A stretch of 64,000 nucleotides of DNA, from positions 34,545,049 through 34,609,048 of the forward strand of contig CM055816.1 of assembly GCA_029582265.1 (NCBI GenBank). The letters run 5' to 3'. The stretch comes from Zoroaster sp. YZ-2022. Its lineage: Eukaryota > Echinodermata > Asteroidea > Forcipulatida > Zoroasteridae. Both the position numbers and the translations under genes were made by a program. Below the pieces are notes generated by a model that worked only from the letters and a program-made list of their open reading frames with translations, was not told where the DNA came from and ran no database searches. Of the stretch, positions 8,111 to 15,941 are shown in pieces. Numbering within the stretch: position 1 is the stretch's first letter; each line of letters opens with the position of its first letter.

Positions 8111-9381
8111 ATGACGTTTCCATTAGCATTCGAGAGTAATTTTTCGTTTTCATACAAACAATCTGGAGATTTTAAACAACCTCTTGATTTTAACGCTAGC
8201 GATTTAACCAGTATAAATATTTACATAAACAAGAACGAGTTTTTTAACGTTCATTTTGACAATGTTTTTAGCAACTACATGCTACCTCACGTTAAAAGCA
8301 ACGCAGTTGTTGATGATTGGCAGACAAATCCATTAAAATTTTATCAAAATCAAATAAATTTTGCAACATACTGCGCCACAACGAGATGCGGTGTGAGTTA
8401 TCATCATTTAAACCCGATGATTCGTAGTTTTTTTAGATTTCACGTCTATTATCAAATTAGACGATTGCTCAAAGAAATGAGCTGTCCAACATCGTTTCAA
8501 AATTTTTATGACGCGTTTGCCAATAATATAGACGTAAGCGCGTACAAAAACTTATGTAAAGAATTTCACCTTTCACAAGTCTCCAATTGGAAACAACGAG
8601 TCGATAGCAACTCTAACGGATTAGGAACAGCTTATTTTTACGATAACGGTTACAAAGCGGTACCCGGAAACAACTACGATAAAAGTAGTTTGAACGTTAT
8701 TTCTACCGAGGTGACTGATTACGATTATTACAAAACCGCGACGAAAATGAGTTTTGGAGATCATCCTTCAACCTATACGATCGCATTCATTTTACAATCT
8801 TCTACCGAGCTCGCTTGGTCAAAATTTATAATCAGCGAGTCTAGAGGTTTTACAGACGTTGGTACGGAACGAATAAACGACTCTATAAGAACGTTCGTTT
8901 ACGCGATATTGGGGGCTCAGGCGCAAGCAAAAAGCTCATTTTTAGCGGGTGGTACCGGTTTAGACGCGCAACGTGAATTTATAAATATAGTAAACGCTGA
9001 GATATTCAACGATATCAAGATGTTTTACAATACGCTCGCAGTCAATTAAACTTTTGTCTCGGAGAAAATCTATCCATGATGCCTAGCGATATGAATTTAC
9101 GAATATGCACGTACGCATCATACAACAATAATATATTAATCGCGACGAGTGATTTATCGTTGGGTTCAAATTTAGATACAAATTTAACGCCCGTTGTTCC
9201 TCCTAATCTACCTTTACAATCAACAACGTCATTGGTTGCTAAACACGCAGCTGCGCAAGCTACGCAAACTTTAGAAACTACGATAAAAGAAGACAATCAT
9301 CAAGAAGAAAAAAAATCTTTAATACTTGGTTTTACGATTTTAGCGGGACTAGGCGTTATGATTTACGAATTGTTATTTTAA
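8111..9381 (+). pseudogene. Conserved Polinton protein with C-terminal membrane anchor, one frameshift
   Basis: The first frame is open for 312 codons (8111-9049). A second frame, open before 9040 and continuing to 9381, carries the rest. Conserved-looking blocks are CATTRCGVSYHHLNP, RFHVYYQIRRLL, NDSIRTFVYAILGAQAQAK and, after the shift, MMPSDMNLR and YNNNILIAT. Similar blocks in one protein of about 420 residues occur in Polintons of other invertebrates, so the gene was originally continuous. The shift is at about 9012. The C-terminus ends with a hydrophobic helix (LILGFTILAGLGVMIYELLF), a likely membrane anchor. A minor capsid or internal-membrane protein is plausible, but its exact role is not known to me. 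Confidence 0.7.
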
Positions 9382-10905
9382 CATTTTCTGCGCGTATGTT
9401 AAAACTAATACTCCAACCCCAGTTAGCGCCAACCATAAATGTTCCGCCGTCCACGCAACGATGTGTGAAGCTGTTTTAAATAACCAACTTACAACCGTGC
9501 CGATAATAGCCGGTAAAGCGGCTAAAGCTTTCACTCCTAGTTTAGATAATACACTCGCTAGATTTTTTAATGTTTTTTGTATCTACTCTTTTACGCCACC
9601 GCCAGATGGTGGGGTGGGTGGTGCGGGTTCGAGAGATGGTGGTGTGGGTTTTGGAATAACTGGTGTGGGTTCTGGAGTTATAGGTTTGGGTGGTGTGGGT
9701 GGTGCAGGTTTTGGTGGAATTGGAGTTGGAGGTATAGGTTTTGGAGCGGGTAAAACTGAATTTACAACATTACCGAGCGATTTGATGATAAAAGCGATAG
9801 TCATACTAAAGGCCGTTAATATACTAACTATCGTTATACCTTGTTCTCTAAATAAAGTTTTAATTTTGTCTCCCAACGTAACGTCTATATTTTTTATTCT
9901 ATATAACGTTTCTTTAATTCTATTAATTTGGCTACTATTCTTATAATCAAACTTGGTAATTTCTTTTCTAATCGTATCAATTTCATCTAATAATTCTTGT
10001 TCTCGTTGACGTAGTTGATCTATCGCATTTTCATCTCCTACATCGTTGGCGATTCTATTTCTAATTTCGGTTAATTCTTTGTTACGCGTGTATAATTCGG
10101 CTTCAAATTTTAATTTATGTCCTTGCGTTGTTTTCATAAGATCCGCGTAACCCCTTAATTCGCGGAGTATATTTCTTTCATCTCGAGTTTCTACGTTTTG
10201 CGCGAAAAAATTAATAAATTCTTCAATCGCGTCTAATTTTTTTTCCCCCTTATATCACTCATTTCAATATCACCATTGGCGTTGAAAAACGGTTCATCTT
10301 GGGGCTCAGGTGATGATGGTGGTGTTGGTAACTTTCGACTTTTTTTCTAACTGATGGACTTTCTAGCTTTTTTAAAGCTTCATCTACACTTTCTTGTATT
10401 TTAACTTTTTGTCTCGCGTTCCATTCTTTTATACCCAATTGTTCTCTCATGAATCTAACCTGGCTATAGCCAGATTTAGCCGCTTCACTAGATATTGATT
10501 TTAACGTAAGAAAAGTTTTGTTTTGGTTAACGTACGTTAACCTGACTCTTTTTTTACACCATCGTTATAAAATATACCCTCTTTTGTTACTTGAAAATTT
10601 TCCCAATCTGGTACTTTGTTTAATTTCCAGCCTTGTTCTTTTACTATATTATAAAACTCATCAACTCGCTGACTATCTGACGATCTTATATTTATAACAG
10701 CATTGGGTAATCTTTCTAATCTTTCTAAACTTTTTAGTTTTTCTTGTTCTCTTCTAAAAGACGCATTATAATCTTCATCACTTAATTCATTTTGTTGTTC
10801 ATAAATGACATCAAGTTCACCCCCATTACCATCAAACATTTCATCTTCATCAAGATTTTGTAATAACGGATCTGCCTCCATACGATCGCGTCCTCCTTGC
10901 GCCAT
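9373..10905 (-). pseudogene. Long coiled-coil/Pro-rich Polinton protein, multiply broken (about 510 codons)
   Basis: Reading from 10905, an acidic N-terminal region (about 120 codons), a segment with EWNARQKVKIQ, a proline/acidic linker, a long charged coiled coil, a hydrophobic helix (VSILTAFSMTIAFII), a proline-rich hinge of PxP repeats and a C-terminal hydrophobic region ending at 9373 follow in order. The order matches one long protein known to me from invertebrate Polintons. Breaks: frameshifts at T7/T8 runs near 10552, 10337 and 10236-10243, and an in-frame TAG at 9583-9585 where the flanking frame stays open on both sides. An ATG at 10262 could instead start a separate second gene. The 3' end overlaps the convergent gene ending at 9381. 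A virion-internal, membrane-associated role is inference. Confidence 0.6.
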
Positions 10906-10912
10906 TTTATAA

Positions 10913-11356
10913 TTACTTTTTATCTTTATTTAATAATTTATAACTCGCGTTACCGATAATACTCATACCAATCAAAATAAACATAATTTCTCGCGTTTTT
11001 TGATCTTCGCTAGGAACGTAAAAATCTTTTAGTTGCGGTTCGTTGCGTAAATTTAGCGGTAAATTAAATTGATTACCCGTAATGCGAGAATATTCATTCA
11101 TCGCATCGTAAATGTCATTAAACGTTTTATTGGCGTTCGATTCTTTTTGTATTTTTTCGTTTAAATAATTCATATATTTTAAACGCTTTTTACTAAATTC
11201 CTCTCTAGCTTTTGAAAGTTGCTCTAGCGCTAAATCATGCCTTTTACGTTCTTGTTCAGCGTCGTTGCCACGTAAATTACTAAATAAAAAATTCGATCCG
11301 GTAAATGCTAACGCGTTAATTACCGCGCCTCCAATCATCATCGCTATAGATATCAT
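10913..11356 (-). CDS. Conserved Polinton membrane/coiled-coil protein (147 aa)
   Basis: I chose the ATG at 11356 over an upstream extension because the extension would cross the promoter region and overlap the capsid gene. The protein starts with a hydrophobic helix (GGAVINALAFTGSNFLF), has a charged coiled-coil centre (EQERKRHDLALEQLSKAREEF), then LKDFYVPSEDQ and a second hydrophobic helix near the C-terminus (IMFILIGMSIIGNASYKLL). Two membrane segments flanking a coiled coil and the DFY-x-PSE motif recur in Polinton proteins of other invertebrates. It is intact and lies divergently next to the major capsid gene, suggesting a virion assembly role. Confidence 0.7.
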   Translation of the reverse strand: MISIAMMIGGAVINALAFTGSNFLFSNLRGNDAEQERKRHDLALEQLSKAREEFSKKRLKYMNYLNEKIQKESNANKTFNDIYDAMNEYSRITGNQFNLPLNLRNEPQLKDFYVPSEDQKTREIMFILIGMSIIGNASYKLLNKDKK

Positions 11357-11383
11357 TTTATTTTTAAAAAGATAAAAATTTAT

Positions 11384-11403
11384 TATATTTAACGAATATA
11401 AAC
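11384..11403 (+). promoter_or_regulatory. Shared upstream motif of the MCP gene
   Basis: The 20-mer tatatttaacgaatataaac ends 1 bp before the MCP start. An 18/20 match, tatatttaacaattataaac, sits at 14637-14656, just before the start of the small hydrophobic gene at 14658. A related tatataaacacttataata precedes the gene at 13697. Position and similarity suggest a common late-type promoter. Confidence 0.45.
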
Positions 11404-11404
11404 T

Positions 11405-12682
11405 ATGGCTAATAATACGTACGGAGATTTGTTGGATCCATACAGAAGATTGAGAATACCTCGAGGTATAAAAGGAACGCGTCAAAAAGTCGTCATTACA
11501 AACAATCCGAGTACCATTACCGAAAATCAATTGTTGACGGTTCGTTTTCCAAATTTAGGAATGAACGACGTTATCGTCCCAAATACGGCTAAATTAGCTT
11601 TTAATATAGAACTCGTTTTGGCGGACGATGTAAATAGAACGTTGGTACACAATATAGGCAGAGCTATCGTAAAACGTATAATTATTAAAATGGAAGGAAA
11701 TGAAATATTTTCATTAGACGATGCGGATGTGTTCAATTGTTACAAGGATGAATGGTTGACCAAAGATCAACGCGAAAATTTAGCGTATCAAGGAATCGAA
11801 GGTTTTAACGTAACTAAAATAAGAATGGACGCTGGCGATAAGGATATTGCGGCCAACGGAGGAAGAGATAAAGCTATCGCGGATACGTATAAAAATAGGT
11901 ATCACATTCCGCTCGATTTTGAATTGTTGACCGATCATCAACCCTACTACCAATCGGGGATCGGAGATCGATTGACTTACGAACTCGTGTTTAATACATT
12001 TTCTAGCGTGATTAAAAGCACCGACGATGACGCGTCATACATCATAAGCGGGATTTCTTTAGAATTTGAAGTCGTTCATATGCCGGAACTCGCTCGAACG
12101 ATTAAAAATCAATATAGCAACCGGACGAGTATATTATTTGATCGCGTGCTAAGACAGAGCGTAACTCCGTTAAACAAACGCGATACGACGTGGAATATAA
12201 ATTTAAATACCCCGGCAAAAAGTATGAAAGGAATATTGTTTTTATTCAAAGAACCCAACGTACAAGAAAGCAACAAGTTTTATAATCCAAAAATTGATAA
12301 AGTTTCGATTACGATCGAAGGCGTTCCTAATCAACTCTACGCGCACGGAATGAGAAGGTATCAACATTGGGAAGAGATTTCAAAATATTTCGGTGATTCG
12401 AAACAACAACACGCTATACAAGTCGTACAAGCTCTAAATTTATCTCACGTTAAATCAGCAAATTATTTTCTAAATCGATACGGTTTATTTTTAGATTTAA
12501 GAACGAGTACCGACAATAAAATACACGGAAGCGGAAGACGAATACAAAACTTGAGTGAAGGCATTACCATTCAAATTGAAAAAGAAGCGGAAGCTGCGGG
12601 TGAACTAAACATGTACACTTTTATTATCATGGACGCGCAACTAAACATAAGAAACTCGCGTTTTGAATCCGTCGATTATTAA
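11405..12682 (+). CDS. MCP: Major capsid protein (double jelly-roll, hexon-like type)
   Basis: This 425-residue intact protein shows the most conserved Polinton capsid blocks: DRLTYELVFN near the middle, then LEFEVVHMPELARTI, the stretch ILFDRVLRQ, WNINLNTPAKSMKGILFLF, FYNPKIDKV with IEGVPNQLY, and near the C-terminus HGSGRRIQNLSEGITIQI and DAQLNI. Two strand-rich halves separated around residue 230 fit a double jelly-roll that forms pseudo-hexameric capsomers. It is followed after 18 bp by the packaging ATPase, the usual morphogenesis pairing, and is divergent from the gene at 10913. No break is visible, although the replication genes are destroyed. I am confident of the family; the fold itself is known from related Polintons and not shown here. 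Confidence 0.85.
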   Translation: MANNTYGDLLDPYRRLRIPRGIKGTRQKVVITNNPSTITENQLLTVRFPNLGMNDVIVPNTAKLAFNIELVLADDVNRTLVHNIGRAIVKRIIIKMEGNEIFSLDDADVFNCYKDEWLTKDQRENLAYQGIEGFNVTKIRMDAGDKDIAANGGRDKAIADTYKNRYHIPLDFELLTDHQPYYQSGIGDRLTYELVFNTFSSVIKSTDDDASYIISGISLEFEVVHMPELARTIKNQYSNRTSILFDRVLRQSVTPLNKRDTTWNINLNTPAKSMKGILFLFKEPNVQESNKFYNPKIDKVSITIEGVPNQLYAHGMRRYQHWEEISKYFGDSKQQHAIQVVQALNLSHVKSANYFLNRYGLFLDLRTSTDNKIHGSGRRIQNLSEGITIQIEKEAEAAGELNMYTFIIMDAQLNIRNSRFESVDY

Positions 12683-12700
12683 TACTAATATTAAAAAGGA

Positions 12701-13321
12701 ATGTTACCTAAATATCCACACGTTGCGTTAATTTGCGGACAAACGGGATGCGGAAAAACTGAATTTATTTTAAACTTGTTACAAAAAGAATATTTAAAAC
12801 ATTTCGAAAACATCGTTATATTATGGCCTACCATCGGTAACAATGACGCGTATCAAAATAGAAAATGGATTTGGAACAACGAGCGAGTGCTCGTTGATGA
12901 TTTAAAAGATTATACGTTAAACAAAGCGATAGAAATTTATAGTGAGGTTTTCAAAGGAAACGAAACGTTGTTTATCATCGACGATTGTAGCGCGAATAAA
13001 CAGTTACATTATAAAAAATACAACGAAAACAATAAATGTATGATTACTCAATTAGCTTTTAGCGGTAGGCACGTTAAACATAGCTGTTGGATTCTTTCTC
13101 AAAAATATAATAGCATATTAAAAGACTTTAGAGAGCAACTCAAATGGGTGTGTTTGTTTTATTGTAAAGATAGAGATTCGTTTGAAAATTGTCTTCGAGA
13201 AAACGATGTTATACCAACGGCTGAGTTACGAGAGCAAGTGCGCGAACAACTAAAACGAGTTTTACATCGCAAGTTGATTTTAAAAACGGATCAGCCTACC
13301 GATTACGTGATTCTAGACTAA
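12701..13321 (+). CDS. FtsK/HerA-type genome packaging ATPase
   Basis: The 206-residue protein has Walker A GQTGCGKT at residues 13-20, Walker B LFIIDD at 90-95, and a downstream AFSGRHVKHSCWILSQKYN block with the sensor glutamine, as in A32-like packaging ATPases of Polintons and large DNA viruses. It hydrolyses ATP to push the genome into the capsid. It begins 18 bp after the MCP stop, so the two are probably expressed together. The length is normal for Polinton ATPases and the frame is intact. The ATG at 12701 gives the usual short lead-in before the P-loop. Confidence 0.93.
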   Translation: MLPKYPHVALICGQTGCGKTEFILNLLQKEYLKHFENIVILWPTIGNNDAYQNRKWIWNNERVLVDDLKDYTLNKAIEIYSEVFKGNETLFIIDDCSANKQLHYKKYNENNKCMITQLAFSGRHVKHSCWILSQKYNSILKDFREQLKWVCLFYCKDRDSFENCLRENDVIPTAELREQVREQLKRVLHRKLILKTDQPTDYVILD

Positions 13322-13332
13322 GTAACACATAT

Positions 13333-13645
13333 AGGTCGTTAGTAGGTTATCCCTACGGGATCGTTAGTAGGTTACCCCTACGGGGTCGTTAGTAAGTTAT
13401 TAGTAGGTTGTTAGTAGGTCGTTAGTAGGTCGTTAGTAGGTCGTTAGTAGGTTACCTATAGGTTGTTAGTAGGTCGTTAGTAGGTCGTTAGTAGGTCGTT
13501 AGTAGGTCGTTAGTAGGTCGTTAGTAGGTTACCTATATGTTGTTAGTAGGTTACCTATAGGTTGTTAGTAGGTTACCTATAGGTTGTTAGTAGGTCGTTA
13601 GTAGGTTACCTCTACGGGGTCGTTAAGCAACCCTATAGGGTTGCT
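13333..13645. repeat. Minisatellite of 11-bp units ending in a perfect 20-bp palindrome
   Basis: About 25 units of tcgttagtagg or the variant ttgttagtagg fill the space between the ATPase gene and the next gene. They are interspersed with hairpin words such as acccctacggggt and ttacctatagg. The array ends at the exact palindrome agcaaccctatagggttgct (13626-13645). The unit resembles the tagtagtagggg motif repeated in the TIRs. It is the only large non-coding block inside the element. Confidence 0.9.
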
Positions 13646-13696
13646 CAACAACGATTAACAAGTATTTGTTAATTTTTATATAAACACTTATAATAA

Positions 13697-14221
13697 ATGG
13701 AAGAAGTTCACAAACTATTAAACGAAAATCCATCTATGCTAAACTCACTACACTCTACGTATACAGATAATATAAGCGACGACGCGCTGCTGTTAAAACA
13801 AAAGCTACGAGATAAACGTCTTTTATCGGTTGTAGCGGGAGGAGATTCCAAAAAGTTTGTTGGTAAAGAGTATAGCGTTAGCGATATTGAAGCTTTGTCT
13901 ACTGAAGAGCGTGATGCATTACACACGCAATACGAAACCAAATTAGGTCGTGATATAACGCAGTCTCTAGGTAGCGCCATTCTAACGTTACACGTTAAAT
14001 TATTAGGACTCGGTTTAAATCGCGTTGATTTATACGGTTATAGTTTTGAAATTATTAATGAAGGTAAATTAATTACAGATTTAGAAAAAGATCCATTCAT
14101 TTCGAACATGCTTAGTACCGTAGCGTGTGAAATATATTACAAGTACGGTATGTTAGTAGCACCGCTCAGTGCAACTCTAATTACGGTAAAAAAAAAAATT
14201 TTAAAGAAGAATCTTGTATAG
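13697..14221 (+). CDS. Conserved Polinton protein of unknown function (174 aa)
   Basis: An intact soluble protein. Blocks such as KKFVGKEYSVSDIEALS, YETKLGRDITQSLGSAILTL and the C-terminal CEIYYKYGMLVAPLSATLITV recur in uncharacterised Polinton proteins of other invertebrates. No catalytic motif is apparent. The C-terminal half is weakly hydrophobic and could be membrane-proximal. It is preceded by an AT-rich promoter (tatataaacacttataata) and followed after 12 bp by the gene at 14234, in the plus-strand group that runs from capsid to integrase. Confidence 0.65.
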   Translation: MEEVHKLLNENPSMLNSLHSTYTDNISDDALLLKQKLRDKRLLSVVAGGDSKKFVGKEYSVSDIEALSTEERDALHTQYETKLGRDITQSLGSAILTLHVKLLGLGLNRVDLYGYSFEIINEGKLITDLEKDPFISNMLSTVACEIYYKYGMLVAPLSATLITVKKKILKKNLV

Positions 14222-14233
14222 ATAATAAAAGCG

Positions 14234-14616
14234 ATGGAAACGAATGTACAACCGGAACAACCGCAAGCTGTACCGTTGACGGTAACGAAAACACCGACTA
14301 AAAAAGAAAACAATCCAAACAGAGTCGCGGCTGGTAAAAAACTCGCCGAACTTAATAAAAAGAAAAAAGAAGAATTAAAAAAGGTGCAACTAAAACTCAA
14401 CACGCACCAACGAAAAGCGTAACGTTACAAACATCAACTAGCGAAACAACAAGCTCCTACAACTACTACTATATCGCTATTGCTTTGTTCGTTGGAGGTT
14501 TAAGCGTTTACTACTTTTTAAGTAAACCCAACGAAAAGCCCGTTTCTAACGAAAAGCCTCCAGATAGCAAAGTTGCATCACCAACGAAAGAACTCAACGT
14601 TTTGGAAATGGAATAA
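14234..14616 (+). pseudogene. Lys-rich single-pass membrane protein, frameshifted
   Basis: The ATG at 14234 opens 62 codons with a Pro-rich N-terminus and the basic segment RVAAGKKLAELNKKKKEEL. The adjacent frame is open from before the first frame's end to TAA at 14614-14616 and encodes a Ser/Thr-rich stretch, one membrane helix (IAIALFVGGLSVYYFL) and a charged tail. The basic 'AAGKKLAE-x-N-x-KKKEEL' segment followed by a membrane helix is a recurrent Polinton gene plan, so the frames belong together. The indel is near the A6 run at about 14380-14388. A small virion membrane protein is likely; no specific function is known to me. Confidence 0.6.
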
Positions 14617-14657
14617 AAGTTTTTTAATACATTTTTTATATTTAACAATTATAAACA

Positions 14658-14902
14658 ATGATGGATATGAACACAATCGCCAATTCAGCTTATCACAGCG
14701 CCGTTTTAACACTTTTCGTAGTTTTATACAGCATGTTAGGTAAAAAGCATTAAACGTAGAACCGGCCAATTTAAATAAATTGGATATAAAAGATTCGCTA
14801 AAACTAACCGCGACGCTTGGATTATCTTCGATGACGCAAATGTGGTTAGTATAACAAGGAATTTTACCATCCTCGCTTATGCCTAAAAATCCTAACGAAT
14901 AA
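14658..14902 (+). pseudogene. Small hydrophobic Polinton protein, broken (about 80 codons)
   Basis: The frame from 14658 begins MMDMNTIANSAYHSAVLTLF, one hydrophobic helix, and stops after 31 codons. A second frame from about 14750 contains a leucine-rich amphipathic stretch and, after an in-frame TAA near 14851, the ending GILPSSLMP, closing at 14900-14902. The MDMNT-x-A-N-SAYHSAVLT start and the GILP end are familiar from a short conserved Polinton protein. One indel at an A5 run (gtaaaaagc) and one stop therefore explain the break. It is preceded by the same 20-bp upstream motif as MCP. Role unknown; probably a membrane peptide. Confidence 0.55.
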
Positions 14903-14924
14903 AATATATTTATAAATATTAAAA

Positions 14925-15941
14925 ATGGATGATAGAAAGCTACAAAACGTTTATTATAGTCCTTGGGGATACTACAAAGGTCTAGACGCAATTAATAAAT
15001 TAGCTAAAGAAACAAAAGTGAATAAAAAAAACAGTTCGACAGTGGATTAAAAAGCAAGCGCTGTGGCAAATTTATTTACCCTTTCCTAAATATATTCCAA
15101 GACCGACCAGTTCAAATAGTACGTTATTGAAACCCAACGAGGTTCACCAAGCGGATTTATTGTTTCTTCCGCACGATACGATCGGTAGCGGAGCGAGTAA
15201 AAGAACGAGTAGAATTACGTACAAGTACGCGTTAACCGTTGTAGATGAAGCGAGTAGGTATAAAGAAGCGGAACCGTTAATCGATAAAACCGCCTTGCGA
15301 GTTGGTAACGCGTTTGAGAAAATGTATAAACGTAGCTCGCTTACTTGGCCTAAAATTATAAAAGTTGATCCTGGAAAAGAATTTATGAGTAGCGTTAATG
15401 TATTAATGAGTAAACATAATACATAATACAAAGAAGCGAAGCCGGTAATCATAGAGCGCAGGGTATAGTAGAGAGATTTAATAAAACTTTAAGCGAAAGA
15501 TTATTTTCTCATCAATACGCTAAAGAAATAGCGACTGATACGAGAAATAGAGAATGGGTTAAAACATTACCGGCGGTTATAAAAGCATTAAATAATACAA
15601 CGACGCGACTAATTAATTTAAAACCAAAAGACGCGATTAAATTACCCGTCGTTGAGCAAAATCCAGCCTCACCAGTTGTAAGCGTTAAAAAGAATGAATA
15701 AAGAATCCCAGCAAACAGTTTGGTTCGGTATTTATACGCACCCGGTGAAGCTGAAAAAGATACGAGACGCCGCGCCACAGATCCTATATGGAGTATAAAA
15801 ATTTATAGAATATCTAAAACGATTAAAGCCGCGAATCAACCCATCTTGTATTTTTTAGAAGGGGGTCCCGCTCGTAGTTTTGTAAAAGAAGAATTACAAA
15901 TTATTCCTCGAGATACGGAAAATCCACCGATTAAACGTTAA
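14925..15941 (+). pseudogene. INT: Retroviral-type (rve) integrase, broken by two frameshifts and a stop
   Basis: Three open pieces follow each other. 14925 to about 15035 encodes an N-terminal segment (YYSPWGYYKGL, then a helix-turn-helix-like block). About 15036-15426 has the catalytic core start: Asp in HQADLLFLPHD and Asp in VDPGKEF. 15426-15941 has the catalytic Glu in GIVERFNKTL and a C-terminal SH3/chromo-like region ending ARSFVKEELQIIP. The D,D-35-E triad is preserved across the breaks. Lesions: an indel at an A8 run near 15030, an indel or duplication in the acataatacataata repeat near 15425, and an in-frame TAA near 15698. The enzyme would join element ends to host DNA, giving the 6-bp duplication. 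Its 3' end overlaps the PolB 3' end by 11 bp (convergent). Confidence 0.88.

Noticed and set aside
9461..9946. Gly-rich plus-strand open frame of 161 codons
   Set aside because: It is the antisense of the proline-rich hinge in the minus-strand gene 9373-10905; the repeats ggtgtgggt are the complement of PxP codons.
13333..13620. CRISPR-like array
   Set aside because: Units are contiguous 11-bp repeats without unique spacers, in a eukaryotic genome; this is a minisatellite.
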